From Prorocentrum cordatum (lineage: Eukaryota > Sar > Dinophyceae > Prorocentrales > Prorocentraceae), in contig CAUYUJ010020615.1 in the NCBI GenBank assembly GCA_963575745.1, positions 1,133,736 to 1,197,735 of the forward strand: a DNA stretch of 64,000 nt, given 5' to 3'. Under the pieces are notes generated by a model. It had not been told where the DNA came from. It saw nothing but the letters and a program-made list of their open reading frames with translations, and searched no databases. Below, piece after piece: positions 21,713 through 32,193 of the stretch (its first letter is position 1; each line of letters begins with the position of its first letter). Both the position numbers and the translations under genes were made by a program.

Positions 21713-21789
21713 AGGTCCCTACACTGCTTCACGGCGAAGCCAACAGGGGGCCGGCGGCAGGGGGCGAAGCCCTTACGGATAGATACAAA

Positions 21790-21912
21790 TAAGAGGATTC
21801 CAAGTATTTCCCCATATGTTCTGGGTTTTTGTCTTCCCCCCCACTTCCCATATTGTCCGATATTTTCTCGGGAATCGACGACTGTTTGTGTCTGTGTGTT
21901 TTTTCCCCTCCT
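21790..21912. repeat. Dispersed repeat family 3, copy 1
   Basis: It matches 43068-43182 in the same orientation (shared GAATCGACGA, TTTGTGTCTGTGT and a C-run followed by CACT). It lies just downstream of the 73-bp satellite. Confidence 0.65.
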
Positions 21913-21944
21913 GACTTCTTCAGCGGTGGACAAGCCTCCCTCTA

Positions 21945-22095
21945 GCAAGCCACCCTTCAATGAAAACGGCCTAGGGCCGAAGCCGACGGACCTGGACCCG
22001 CACAAAGGATGAGCGCGACGCCCCCTCGCGAACCGAAAGCGGCCGATTCGCCAATCGACGTGTCAGGGTAGGAGGTCTATCCACCCCCGATGTTT
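21945..22095. repeat. Dispersed repeat family 1, copy 2
   Basis: Partner of 541-705; the conserved core includes GAACCGAAA and ATCGACGTGTCA. Confidence 0.6.
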
Positions 22096-22856
22096 TAAGC
22101 ATCTGATTTGTACATAGTGGTTACGCCGAATTGGCTCTTCGAGAGACTGCGGCGCCTGTGCCGTCCCGTCGTGGCGCCCCTGCGCGGGCTGCCCAAGAGC
22201 GGCGACGTGTCCTGGTCGACTCGATCGATCAACCCGTGGCTCCCTGGCGAGCTCAAGAAACACTGCACCAAACACACTTGCCATCTCCTGGGAGGCTGAC
22301 TTCTCCTTCCACCTGCTCCCGCCGAATTTTCCAACCCGGCGGAGGCGGCCTCGTTGTACTTCCGCCAGCTTCCGCCTGCCTTCCGCCGAGGGAGAGACAT
22401 CAACTCCTACGGTCTTCGAAATCGAAGCCCCGCGATGTGATGAAAGCGACGTCAAAACGTACAATTCGTCAACACGTTTTCCAGCTCGCCACCTGAGAAC
22501 TACTCAAATGGGCACGCAGACCGCGGTGGCTGCGCGCGAGCCTGGGGCGCGGTGAGAACCCCGAGCCAAATGCTGCTGCGGGCATGTCGTGAAAAGAGTG
22601 AGCAAGCAAGCAAGCAAGCGAAGCCCCTTCTTCAATGCCTCGCTTGCCCCAACCTGCCAACGTCCGCGGCGACACCGCCAGCGAGGCCGCGCCGTGCTCA
22701 ACTGGGCAGCAGCTGCTGGCTCGGCGGCGCGCCCAGGCAGCGGGGCGACGGCTCGCCCGAGAGGGATCCTTCAACGCAGTCAAGCCTCAGAGAAGCGAAG
22801 GCGCCCGAGCATCCGCATCTTCTTTTCCGCTGACTGGCCGCTCTTCTTTGTCTAGA
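22096..22856. other. Intergenic, no supported gene
   Basis: GC-rich sequence with overlapping Arg/Ala-rich shadow frames on both strands. A (GCAA)n run occurs near 22602-22620. No domain is recognised. Confidence 0.45.
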
Positions 22857-23001
22857 CGAGCGCGTTCCACTACTCGCAAAGTCGCTACTCGCAAATGGCC
22901 TGGATCCGCCGCAGGGAATGTACGATACATTCCATAAAGGCAGACGTTTGGTTTTTCGGACGTTCGCGAGTAGGCACTTTGCGAGCAGTGGAACGCGCTC
23001 G
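22857..23001. repeat. Nested inverted repeat (cruciform-capable)
   Basis: The left arm, 22857-22898 (GCGCGTTCCACTACTCGCAA), is nearly complementary to the right arm, 22961-23001 (TTTGCGAGCAGTGGAACGCG). The spacer holds a second palindrome at 22915-22933 (GGAATGTACGATACATTCC). The whole can fold as a long stem with an inner hairpin. Confidence 0.8.
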
Positions 23002-23507
23002 GCGATCTTTGCCGGCCCGCTCTGCGGCCCGAATGAGAATGGCGCGGCGGCCAGGACCGCTCCGCCGGCCTGCGCAACGCCGCGCGCCCTTCTCCGCTGC
23101 GTCTGCGCGCCCTCCTCATTGCGCTTGTTCGAGAAGCGCGTTCTCGCTGTCTCAGCCTGCTCCGAAGCCGCGGGGGGCCTCCCGGAAGGCCGGAGGGCTT
23201 CTGTGGAGCCCGGCCGCCCTCCGAGGACTGCCCCCCCTCTCGCTTCCCCCCTCGGGGCGCCGCCGACTGGTCTTCGCCCCTGGCCGTTCCGATCGCGCCG
23301 AGGGGTGGCCCGAACGTCGACGGCACACGGCCGTCGCCGTCGCCACCGCCGATGCCGTCGCGCAGTCAGGTTTGGGGGGGGGGGCACCCGCAGCCGACGA
23401 GGGCGTCCCTCGGGCGGGAGGCGGACAAGCCAACGGTCCAACGATCAGGACAGCCAACACCACGACAGCGACCTCCACGACGACGGCGACGCCTGCGATC
23501 CAGGCCG

Positions 23508-23715
23508 CGACCGACGAGACGACGACGGCGACGGCGGCGACGACGACGAGGACGAGGACGACGACGAGGAGGACGACGACGACAAGGACGACGAGGACGA
23601 CGAGGACGACGAGGACGACAACGACGACGACGAGAACGAGGACGAGGACGAGAACGAGGACGAGGACGACGACGAGGACGACGACGACGACGAGCACGAC
23701 GACGACGACGACGAG

Positions 23716-23764
<49 letters not shown>

Positions 23765-23772
23765 GCGGCGAT
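23508..23772. repeat. GAC/GAG trinucleotide repeat tract
   Basis: About 260 bp of (GAC)n with GAG and AAC interruptions, ending in (GGC)n. Every frame is open (poly-Asp/Glu, poly-Arg/Thr or poly-Val), so the acidic and basic ORFs here are not evidence of a gene. Confidence 0.9.
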
Positions 23773-23802
23773 GACGTGGCAGCGTACGCAGAGGAAGAAA
23801 CA

Positions 23803-23920
23803 ACCGCATAAAAATGGACTGTCGGAGGTCCGCGCGAAGTTCCTGGATCGGCACTGGAACACCCTCCCTGGCGGGCAGAGCGCCAGGGGGCCGCGCTGGA
23901 GGCGCGCAGCCAGCGGTCTT
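23803..23920. repeat. Foldback family, copy C
   Basis: It shares ATGGACTGTCGG and GGTCCGCGCG and the downstream GCGCCAGGGGG/GCGCTGGAGGCGC motifs with copies A and B. Confidence 0.65.
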
Positions 23921-26100
23921 CGGAGCAATCGAAGGGTGCTCTTATGCAGTCTTGCTTCTTCCTCTGATTACGCGCGGCCCCATAACAGGGGCCTCGAAGA
24001 CGCCGCACTGGCCCTCCCACGAGGGCTCCGGGGGGCCCTCGTCGCTGGGCTCGCTGAGCCACTCGTGCAGCGCGCCGCTGCCGCCGCCGAGCACGCTCGG
24101 CACGCGGACCAGGCACCGCCACTCGGCGTCAGCGGGGCCCGTGAAACGCCTGCAGGCTGACTTCCCACCCCCAATTCCTTCCTCCTTCTCCTGCTCCTGC
24201 TCCTGCTCCTCCTGCTCCTTCTCCTCCTCCTCCTCCTCCTCGTCCTCCTCCTCCTCCTCCTCCTCCTCCTCCTCCTCCTCCCCATCCCCATTCAGAGTCC
24301 TCGGAAGCATGTGTTGTATGTTTCCAATTACCCACTCGGGATAAGGTTTTTCTGCAATTCGTATACGGGGCCTATTCCGAGCCAGGAACCTCCGGGGACT
24401 TAAGCGACATTGTCCTTTGAGTTCACAGCGCCGGGCCCCAGGCCCCAGCGTTTCGACCGCCGCCAACACCTGGGAATTTGCCTGGAAACTGATGTGCCGA
24501 TAGGGCGCTGATACTCCCCTAGCTCACCTCCGTCATCTTGCCCAACTCTTGCACATCCACTAGGCGCGCTGGCCGTGGCATGGCCGTAGCTGAGGGCCAA
24601 GCTCTGATTTCATAGGCTGCCTTGCCACGCCACCAGTCAACCAGCGCGGAGTACCGAGACAGTTCTTGTCACGGTAACATCCAGGCGTCTTCTGTCAAGC
24701 CCGCCCGACAATGCGTGTAGTTAAAGACGAACCCAAGTGACATCTTCTCTTGCTTCTTTGAGTCCTTCAGTTTCTTCTCCATAATTGCCAAACCCATTGG
24801 CAAGGTGGTGTCGTACTTCGTTGCGTCCTAGACTGTATTCCCCAGACACGAGAATTCTCCCTATTTGCACTCCTCCCCATGCTTCTCTTCTGATTCACAA
24901 TCGGGCGCTCCATTTTCTGCTTGCCTGTCGTGAGGCGTTACTTTCTCACCCCGTGGTCCTCGGAGGGTTGCCAATCGAACGCCGCTCTGCCCACGCGCCC
25001 TTCTGGATGTTTGGCTCAGCGCTGGTGGCGGCGAAGACCCGTTACATTGCACACTGGGCGCAGCCAGGAATGCCGGCCACCAGATCGGAGCGACCCTGCC
25101 AACGCGGCCCTTCGCGCGAGACCTCCTCTCACTGAAAGCTCCGGGGCCCGCTCACCAGTGACTCGGCGTGAGGACCGTCGGGCTGCGCGGTTCGAACAGC
25201 GGCCCCTTTCGCGCGAGGCCCGCTCTCGCCATTGAGCTGGCCCTCAGGAGCCAAGTGTCGCGAGCGGGGGCAGGAGGTGAGGAAGACATCTCGTCTCAAA
25301 TGAAGCCGCCGCCAGTGGGCGTAGAGATCCGCGTGATCAAAGCGTACGTAGTAAATAACAACCGCGGCACTACTCATCACTTCAACTGGCTCCCAGAGGG
25401 CTCTTTGCAAGGGTGCAGTGTCAGGCGGCGAGGACCAGCCCGATAAGCGTGACACCAGGTGCCACGCTCCCCCCCTTTCCTTGTGACACCTGGGCGTCAG
25501 CGTCTCCCTTCCTGTGCCCTCCCAGGGTCTTCCCTGGTCCGGCCCGGGAGGCTGCCGCGGCCTCTGGGGGAGCCGTCGGACGCGCCGGCTGGGCCCCCCG
25601 ACGCGGCCGCGGCCTCCTGGCGGCGCGCCCGACGAGCGCGACACATGGTGCCACAGCCCCCCCCTCGTGACACCCGAGGTCACGCGGCGGCGCCTCCCGC
25701 ACCCTTCCAGCAAAGCCCGCCCCCAGAGCACGGAAGACCGAAGCGGTTGTTCTGTGGAGCGTGGCGACAGGGTGGGGGGTGTGGAGGGCAGGGAGGCACA
25801 GCAAACGCAGACACCCTCCGGGTGGCGTCCCGGCCTGCTGCAGAGCGTGCTTCCCATGCCGCCGAGTTGGGGAACGGGCCCAACTCCGTCACCACGAGTA
25901 TGGCGACCCGTGCTGCAGCGGGGCAGGCGGCGGCTCCAAGGATGGGAGAGCCCAGGTGCGCACATCGGACTCGACAGGGTTATGCCTACCCTCGAGAGCA
26001 GCAACCATTACACTACGATCCTCCTCCGCCTCCCTTCCCTCCATTCCCCCCCCCTCCCCACGCCCCCTCCAACGCCCCTCCTCATCTCTCCTCCCTCCTT
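23921..26100. other. Intergenic with CTC tract and dispersed repeat
   Basis: No gene is supported. It contains a (CTC/CTG)n tract at about 24177-24284 and a dispersed-repeat copy at 24285-24420. Two similar ~50-bp blocks near 25447 and 25640 share GGTGCCAC, C-runs and GTGACACC. Confidence 0.45.
24285..24420. repeat. Dispersed repeat family 4, copy 1
   Basis: It matches 43315-43442 in the same orientation (shared TCCTCGGAAG, CATGTTTCCA, ACCCACTCGGG and AACCTCCGGGG), each copy following a CTC tract. Confidence 0.7.
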
Positions 26101-27420
26101 CCTCCGCCTCCCTCCTCCTCCTCCTCCTCCTCCTCCTCCTCCGCCTCCTCCTCCTCCTCCTCCTCCTCCTCCTCCTCCTCCCACGTGCCCCAACCCCCAC
26201 GTTTCCTTCTCGTCTCCCCCATGTGCCCCCCCCCCCCCTCGCCGCAATGTATGGCGGTGTGGGCCTCATCGATCGGGACTGCCCGCGTCTCAGGCTCTCG
26301 CCTCGATGCGCGCTCAAGCCTCTGCGGCGCCCTCCCTCGCGGCGAAGGTTTCGCGCACACCCGCCCTGTGACCGGTTCTGCTCGCCCGCACGCCGTTTGA
26401 GATGGGACTTGGGGACAGGAGGGCACATTGCAGCACCTGGAACTCTACAGGTCCTCCTCCTCCCTCCTCTCCTCCTCTTCTTCTTCCTCCTCCTCCTCCC
26501 TCTTCCTTCCGCCTTGTTCTCCTCCTGCGACATCCCTCCTGCATTCCTCCTTCCCTCCCCTCCCCAGTCCCCGTCCTTCTTCCCCGCCCTCCCTCCGAAC
26601 ATCATCACCACCATCACCATCACCGTCATCAGCATCAGCATTGGCATCAACATCCTCATCCTCGATCCTTCCCTCCCTCCTTTCCTCCATACTCCCCTCC
26701 CTCCTTCCTACTCAGGCTCGAGCTTACCCCTGTCCCTAAGATCGATCAGCCAAAAGGTGGTGACAAACTTTGGGATGCACCCTCAGAAATCGATGGAACC
26801 TTTACAGTTGGCAACGAGAGAAGGTGATGTCGATCAAAGGGGTACGGATCTGCTATGCTTCAGGCTGGGAACCTTCAGAGCGTCCCCGAACGCTCTGGAA
26901 CGGGTTTGTCCTCGCCATGGCCCCGAACGGTCCCCCTCCCCCCTCCCTCCCCCCCCTCCCTCCCCCCTGCCTTCGCCGCTGCCTCTCCTCGAACCTCTTC
27001 GATTCTCCTCGATCCGCCTCGATCCCTGATGCCCCCTCGATCCTCGATCCTTGAACCCCCCCCCCCATCGGTTTGACCGCCGGCCCTCGCGCCTGCCCTC
27101 GACGGGCCACACCTGGCGCCGACGGGAGCGCCCAAGAGGGCGAGCGCGGCGGGACGGGGCGCAGGGCGGGGAGCAGCAGCGATGGCAGGCGGGGGGAGGG
27201 GGTGTCCTCCTCCTCGTCCTCCGCCTCCTCCTCCTCCTCCTCCTCCTCCTCCTCCTCATCATCATCATCATCATCACCAGCATCATCAGCATCATCATCA
27301 TCATCAGCAGCATCATCATCATCATCATCATTATCATGATCATCAGCATCAGCATCAGCATCAGCATCAGCATCAGCATCATCATCATCATCAGCAGCAG
27401 CAGCATCATCATCATTGTTG
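26101..27420. repeat. Cluster of CTC, CTT and CAT/CAG trinucleotide repeats
   Basis: Tracts of (CTC)n at 26108-26182 and 26450-26510, (ATC/ACC)n near 26600-26660, and a long (CTC)n-(CAT)n-(CAG/CAT)n tract at about 27200-27416. Runs of C interrupt them. Long Ser/Pro/His-rich frames here are repeat translations. Confidence 0.85.
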
Positions 27421-27719
27421 ACGTTGGTCAGACGCTAGCTCGGTGGCTTCAGCGTGCTTGTCAGAGAACGCAGTGGGAGGCCGACTCAGGCAAAGTGTGC
27501 GACGAGTTACGCAAGGCGAGCGCACCTGGACAGCGAAATGCAGCACACATACGTCAACTAAGTAGGCCCGAAAGGGGCACAGAGTATGCGCCTGATCTGC
27601 AGTTCATGAGGGCAGGTAAGCCGAAGGGCGAATCGAAAACCGATGGGCCGAACAAAACATCGAACGGTCGAACAAGAGGGGTCGACATACAAATGGCCGC
27701 GCAATCAACTACAATTTGA
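27421..27719 (+). other. Possible coding fragment, unknown
   Basis: Downstream of the CAT/CAG tract one frame gives ~100 residues of ordinary composition (VGQTLARWLQRACQRTQWEA; later KVCDELRKASAPGQRNAAH) ending in a stop at 27717. No ATG, domain or splice context supports it; it could be an exon remnant or chance. Confidence 0.15.
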
Positions 27720-29569
27720 AACAGCTCGCCTGCATAGTGCTCCGCGTCGGCTCTAATGGGTGAAAGCCTCAGGGAGATGCTAGGCAACTGTAAAACTGAC
27801 TGCAAGTGTTATTATTTTTTTCCGCCACCCCGGGTCCTTCTCCAATGTGCCCACGCCCGAAGTTTGTCAATTCTGCCGTAAAGCAACACATATTATGCAA
27901 GGCATATGGCAACATGAAAGGTGGACTGATGGGATGCACACTGTTGATGCAAAGTGGTGATGTGGCGAATAATCTGTGATGGGGTAGGCCCTGAAGGCCG
28001 GCCCCCTAGTTACATGCCCAAGCCGCAGGAAACAGCACATATCAGTAGAACGGTTGCGCGCTGAGGTGGTAATTGACACGGCGATATTAATTGAATAACA
28101 AACAGAAGCTGGACTGTCTTTCATAGGGTCGGGCAGACTGCCAGATCGGTGCCGACTGGCCTCTTCATAGTGTCTCACACAGCTGGGTGATGCTTGTCTG
28201 ACAGGATACAACAAATAATCGCATGTGCAGGCAATTGCAGAGATCGCCCAGTGGTTGCGGTGCTGCGAGGCTGGCCAGGTAAAAATGGCTGGCTGGTTAC
28301 GTCATATGCTCTGAAAAGTAGTGTTGGTACAAGAGCCAAAATGAGTACAATACACAGTAGCTGTAGCGTGCAGCGCGTTCGGAAGCTCAAAGACGGCGGG
28401 GCCGCGCTCTGTGGTACCCAGGGGGGTGGGGTGGGCGAGATATACTGCTGCGCGCCTCTTTCCCCCATGCCTCCTCCCCAATGGAACCCATCCCACCCCA
28501 ACTCCGACCCCTCCGAAGATTCAGAATCAGCATCGCAAGTGCGGGCGACGGCTGGTGACCGGTGAGACGAGGGGGAAAGTTGCTGGTCTGTGGCTGCCGT
28601 GGCCAGGCTTGCTGGCCAGATCAATGCTGCTTGTCCTTTTGAATAAGCAAGCGGTATGTGAGCGCGTGGGCAGGACATTCGAAACTTGCGGGGGCTGGCG
28701 CACAAGTATGGCTGGCCCGCGACGCCGCCTGTAGTGCCTGGCTGGCCTGCGGTAGGCTGTGCGACGCGGGCGAAGCGATGCCTGGCGCACCGCGCCAGGT
28801 GGTTCAAAAGGCGGCGGGGCCGCGCCCAGTAGTCCAGGGGGGCCCGAACACTGCAGCGGGCCGCCATTCCTCATGCAGCCCCCACCCCCCCTTGTGGCAA
28901 CGCCTCCCCGTTTCTTTTGCGTCATCTGCGCCAATGGCGGTGGCCCAACAGCTATGCAAGTGCATGGGCCATGGGGCTACGGAGACGGCGAGGGGGCTGC
29001 AGCGAATTCCGCGCTCAGCATGCTGCTGCGCGCACGGCAGCCGGCAGTGAACGGCTGATGCTGGCCAATTGTAGCCGCGTGTAGTGCATGGCTGGCCTGC
29101 CTTTGGCACCTCGAAGCGGGCGACCCCTCCTCCACCTCCCTCCAACGCACCCACCGCCCTTTCTGGCATCGCAAATGCAGACCGCCGAAACAGCGCAGTC
29201 GCGTTGAACTGCTGAGTTGGCGCAGGCAGGAGCAACGAGCGCCGTGCACGGCATGCTGCAGCGAGCTAAGCGTCCGGCGACTCGGAAGGATGCGGGGCCG
29301 CGTCATGAAACCCAAGGGTGCCCGAGCGACTGCCGTGCCTCCCCCCCCATTTCCCCTTATGCCATCGCGCGCCCATCGCCCGAAAATGAAAATGCTGTAG
29401 GTAGCGTAAGAAAATAGCAGCAATCTCACCGGGCTGGCACAGCTAGCGTTGGCTGGCTCCTCGAGGTTGCTAAGGAGTAAACCTGATATTGTCACGAACC
29501 CCGACCTTGGAGGACAAGTGCGCGTGAATTGCGAGACAGAGAAAAACAAAGAAAAGGATGCCTATAGGA
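27720..29569. repeat. Intergenic with degenerate ~450-bp repeat
   Basis: From about 28190 a loosely repeated unit recurs three times, marked by GGCGGGGCCGCG-like blocks near 28395, 28815 and 29295 and by TGGCTGGCCTGC-type sequence between them. No coding signal. Confidence 0.35.
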
Positions 29570-30033
29570 CGCATTCTGCTGGTTCCCGTGTTGTCCGTTT
29601 GACGCTGTGCCGCTTTGTCGAGGCGCCTCCAGCCGTCGTGGGGCCCTCTTAGGTTGTCCTGAGGCCCTGTTGGGCGCTTCTGGGGGCTTGCTGGAGACCT
29701 CCTAAGGTGAGCTCAGGAAATTGCCATACGAGCTAGGAAGTCTCGGGGCTGTCCGTTTGTCGCTGTGAGGCTTTGTCGAGGCACTTCCAGCAGTCCTGGA
29801 GCCGTGGGGCAGTCCTGGGGCCCTCTTGGGAGCTTCTGGGGGCTTCCTGGAGGCGTGGTGAGGTCTTGAGGCTTGTTGGGGTCGTCTTGGGGGCCTCTCG
29901 GGGCCTCCTCAGGTCCTTCAGCCGTCCTGGCGCCCTCCTGAGGGAGTCCCGGGGCTGTCCGTTTGTCGCTCTGACGCTTTGTCGGGGCGCTTCCAGCAGT
30001 CCTAGGGTCTTGGGGCAGTCCTGGGGCCCTCTT
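29570..30033. repeat. GGCCTCTTGG-type satellite with GTTGTCCGTTTGACGC blocks
   Basis: Degenerate runs of CTTGGGGGCCTCC-like sequence alternate with a block based on TGTCCGTTTGACGCTGTGAG at about 29590, 29750 and 29955. The same satellite resumes at 32194, so this was one array before the retrogene inserted. Confidence 0.75.
30015..30033. other. Target-site duplication, left copy
   Basis: GCAGTCCTGGGGCCCTCTT here is repeated exactly at 32194-32212. The two copies bracket the Mei2-like retrocopy. An intact satellite copy near 29806-29830 shows the uninterrupted sequence. Confidence 0.8.
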
Positions 30034-30798
30034 TTTTTTCGGGGGGGGTCCCAGGAGTTGAGGAGTGTGAAGGCGCCAGCGAGTGCCACGCGCCCAGAAG
30101 TCGTGCAAGGCTTCGAGTGCCCGCATTCGGCCCTGCGACGTGGGCAGAAAAACAAAAACACGCCTGCTGCAGCCGAGCGCTGGCCTCCGAAGGTTTCGGT
30201 GCCACGCACTGAACGCACGGCAGCTGGGGCGGCGAGGGTACTCAATGAACAATGGGAGGCAGTGGGCACAGCCCTCGCTCGAAAGCGTGGAGCAAAGACT
30301 GACATGAAACAATCCTCAAATATTACAATGTTGAACGAAACAAAGTCAGTGGGAAGGGCACGGCCGGCCGACCAGGTATTTCCAGTCGGTCGAAGAGGCC
30401 TCAGGCACCCGGGCCCTCGAAATGAGCACCTCGAGTTCATGTGGCCAGGGAAGCTTCCCACTTAGAAACATTGAAACTTTCTCATACTGAATACTGATCT
30501 AGCAAATGCGAAACTACGTGAAGCTCTGCCGCCGATGATGATTCACGGCTGCGTGCAGAGATTCAAGCGAGCGCACTAAACAAATCCCTCTCTGCACATG
30601 GCACGCCTTGATCGCGCGGCCTGGCTGGGCTGCCCGCTAGGAGGGCAGCTCGTGGTGGGCCCGTCGCCGCCAACCGGCGCGCTCTGGGGCGCGCTGCGCG
30701 GTGCCCGCGTCCTCGTCCTCGTCCTCCTTGGCCTCCCGCGCGCTCCCCCCCATCCCCCACATCCCGCGCATCCAATGAAAATGTCAACCGCGCGTTCA

Positions 30799-32082
30799 TT
30801 AGGCAGCTGGCCTCGGGGCGATGAAAGGGTGAAACTTGGGGTTCTTAATGCGGCGCAGCCGGCTCGCCTTCCACATCCTGACGTTCTCCGAGTAGCCCTG
30901 CGTCGCCGACGCGGTGACCTCGATCACGGTCCCGCTGGTTCCAGCACCGGCAACTCCAGTCAGTCGCGATCCGTTCCACAAGACGGAAAACTCGCGGGCG
31001 TCGCTTGAGGCGGCAAAATTCACAAATGCGATCCCTCTAGTGGTACCGCTGTCAAAAGTTGCCGGCATGTAGGCGTAGTCGTAGCGGTTCTTGAAACCAG
31101 CCCTGTCGATGAGGTCCAGCAGGTCACGCTGCGTAACAGACATTGGGATGTTGCGGATCATGAGCGTGGTGATTGCTGGAGCGCCAGGGGTGGCGGGCGC
31201 CGCCTCCTCGGTGGCTGCGGGCATGCTGTCAACGAGCTCGCCCTGCTGAAGCTCCATCTCCGCCAGGTCGGCCTGCTGCTCGCGGATCCTGCGCCTGAGG
31301 TCTTGCTGCTGGACCTGGGCCAGCAGCTGCTCCTGCGCCAGGAGCCGGGCCCGCATGTCTGCCAGCGCCGTGGCGGCCGCGGGCGTGCCAGTGGAGGCCC
31401 CTGCCCGCCCTCCGCTGGCCGGCTGTCTCGCCCGCGCCGCGCGGTCTGGCTCGCCTGGGGGGCCCGCGGCCAGCCACGTCTCGGCGGTGGAACGCGGCGG
31501 CATGCCGGGCGGCCTGGTCGGTGAATAGGCTGGCGCCGCCCCCGCGGAGCGATCGAGCAGAAGAGCGCCTACTGTGGTCAGAGGCAGAGCGCCCCCGCGC
31601 GGGTGGTCGAACTCGTCAAAGGTCTTCCAAGACTCGCCGCCGCTCGACTGCAAAATGGGGGGGTCTTCCTGCCTGCGCGGCAGCGACTGGCCATGGAGCA
31701 GCAGAACGCCTCCAGGCCGAGATGGCAGCTGCGCATCGGCCGCAGAGGGGGCGCCGCCAAGGCCCAACTGGGCTGAATCCTGCGCGTGTTCGGATGGGCT
31801 GCTGCTTTGGATTTCTGCCCGCCGACGCCCGCGTGGGTCGTCGAACTCGTCAAAAGTATTCCACGACTCGCCGCCGCTCGACTGCAACATGGGGTGGTTT
31901 TCCTGCCGGGCAAGCTGCGACTGCATGGAGACCGGATGCATGGTGGGCAGTGAGCCCCAACTGGGCAACGACGTACACATGCCACCTGATGCTTGGTCGA
32001 ATTGGTGAGAGAAAGTGTAGGTCTCAAAATACTCATCGCTGTGAAAGCACTGAGATGAGGCACGCCTCGTGAACGAGTCCAT
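30799..32082 (-). CDS. Mei2-like RNA-binding protein (C-terminal RRM)
   Basis: A 427-residue product from the ATG at 32082; a TTG three codons earlier is not needed. Residues 305-415 form a Mei2-type C-terminal RRM (RRM_2): TLMIRNIP (RNP2, 306-313), the helix RDLLDLIDRAGFKNRYDYAY, GIAFVNF (RNP1, 350-356), then RMWKASRLRRIKNPKFHP. Residues ~240-285 are a Gln/Leu-rich coiled coil (LLAQEQLLAQVQQQDLRRR). A ~22-residue motif, LQSSGGESW-x-TFDEFD, occurs twice (66-81, 144-159). Mei2 proteins bind RNA and control meiosis or mRNA fate; the role here is unknown. No introns or lesions, so it may be expressed, though promoter-less retrocopies often are not. Confidence 0.85.
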   Translation of the reverse strand: MDSFTRRASSQCFHSDEYFETYTFSHQFDQASGGMCTSLPSWGSLPTMHPVSMQSQLARQENHPMLQSSGGESWNTFDEFDDPRGRRRAEIQSSSPSEHAQDSAQLGLGGAPSAADAQLPSRPGGVLLLHGQSLPRRQEDPPILQSSGGESWKTFDEFDHPRGGALPLTTVGALLLDRSAGAAPAYSPTRPPGMPPRSTAETWLAAGPPGEPDRAARARQPASGGRAGASTGTPAAATALADMRARLLAQEQLLAQVQQQDLRRRIREQQADLAEMELQQGELVDSMPAATEEAAPATPGAPAITTLMIRNIPMSVTQRDLLDLIDRAGFKNRYDYAYMPATFDSGTTRGIAFVNFAASSDAREFSVLWNGSRLTGVAGAGTSGTVIEVTASATQGYSENVRMWKASRLRRIKNPKFHPFIAPRPAA

Positions 32083-32160
32083 TGTTTGCAATGGTAAGCG
32101 CCGAATCGGTGCAAGTAACTATATCAGAGGGCACGCGCAAGATATCCTGACCGGAAGGCT

Positions 32161-32193
32161 CTTGAGCCCCAAATTGAGCCAAAATGGCTACGG
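32161..32193 (-). other. Relict dinoflagellate spliced leader, doubled
   Basis: The minus strand reads CCGTAGCCATTTTGGCTCAA (32193-32174), matching positions 2-21 of the 22-nt dinoflagellate leader, followed at 32173-32161 by TTTGGGGCTCAAG, a mutated copy of the leader's 3' part. The ATG lies 78 bases further on. A leader fused to a second partial leader suggests two rounds of trans-splicing and retroposition. Confidence 0.85.

Larger units (their letters stand above)
30034..32193 (-). mobile_element. Processed retrogene (Mei2-like) with spliced leader, A tract and target duplication
   Basis: On the minus strand the unit starts with spliced-leader sequence (32193-32174), contains one uninterrupted ORF, and ends in an A run (T32-T39 on the plus strand, about eight A with two shared by the duplication). 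It is bracketed by a 19-bp direct repeat and splits a satellite cleanly. These are the marks of LINE-mediated insertion of a mature mRNA. Confidence 0.85.

Noticed and set aside
23152-24160. Long acidic (Asp/Glu) and basic ORFs on both strands
   Set aside because: They translate a GAC/GAG trinucleotide repeat; no flanking domain supports a gene.
25180-25205. GGTTCGAA resembling a tRNA T-loop
   Set aside because: No D-arm, anticodon arm or acceptor stem can be drawn around it.
25129-27415. Pro/Ser/Leu-rich ORFs of 200-420 codons
   Set aside because: They follow CTC, C-run and CAT/CAG repeats, overlap one another in every frame and contain no motifs.
30563-30799. 78-codon minus-strand ORF downstream of the Mei2-like stop
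   Set aside because: It lies in the 3' untranslated part of the retrocopy, is Arg/Gly-rich and shows no domain.
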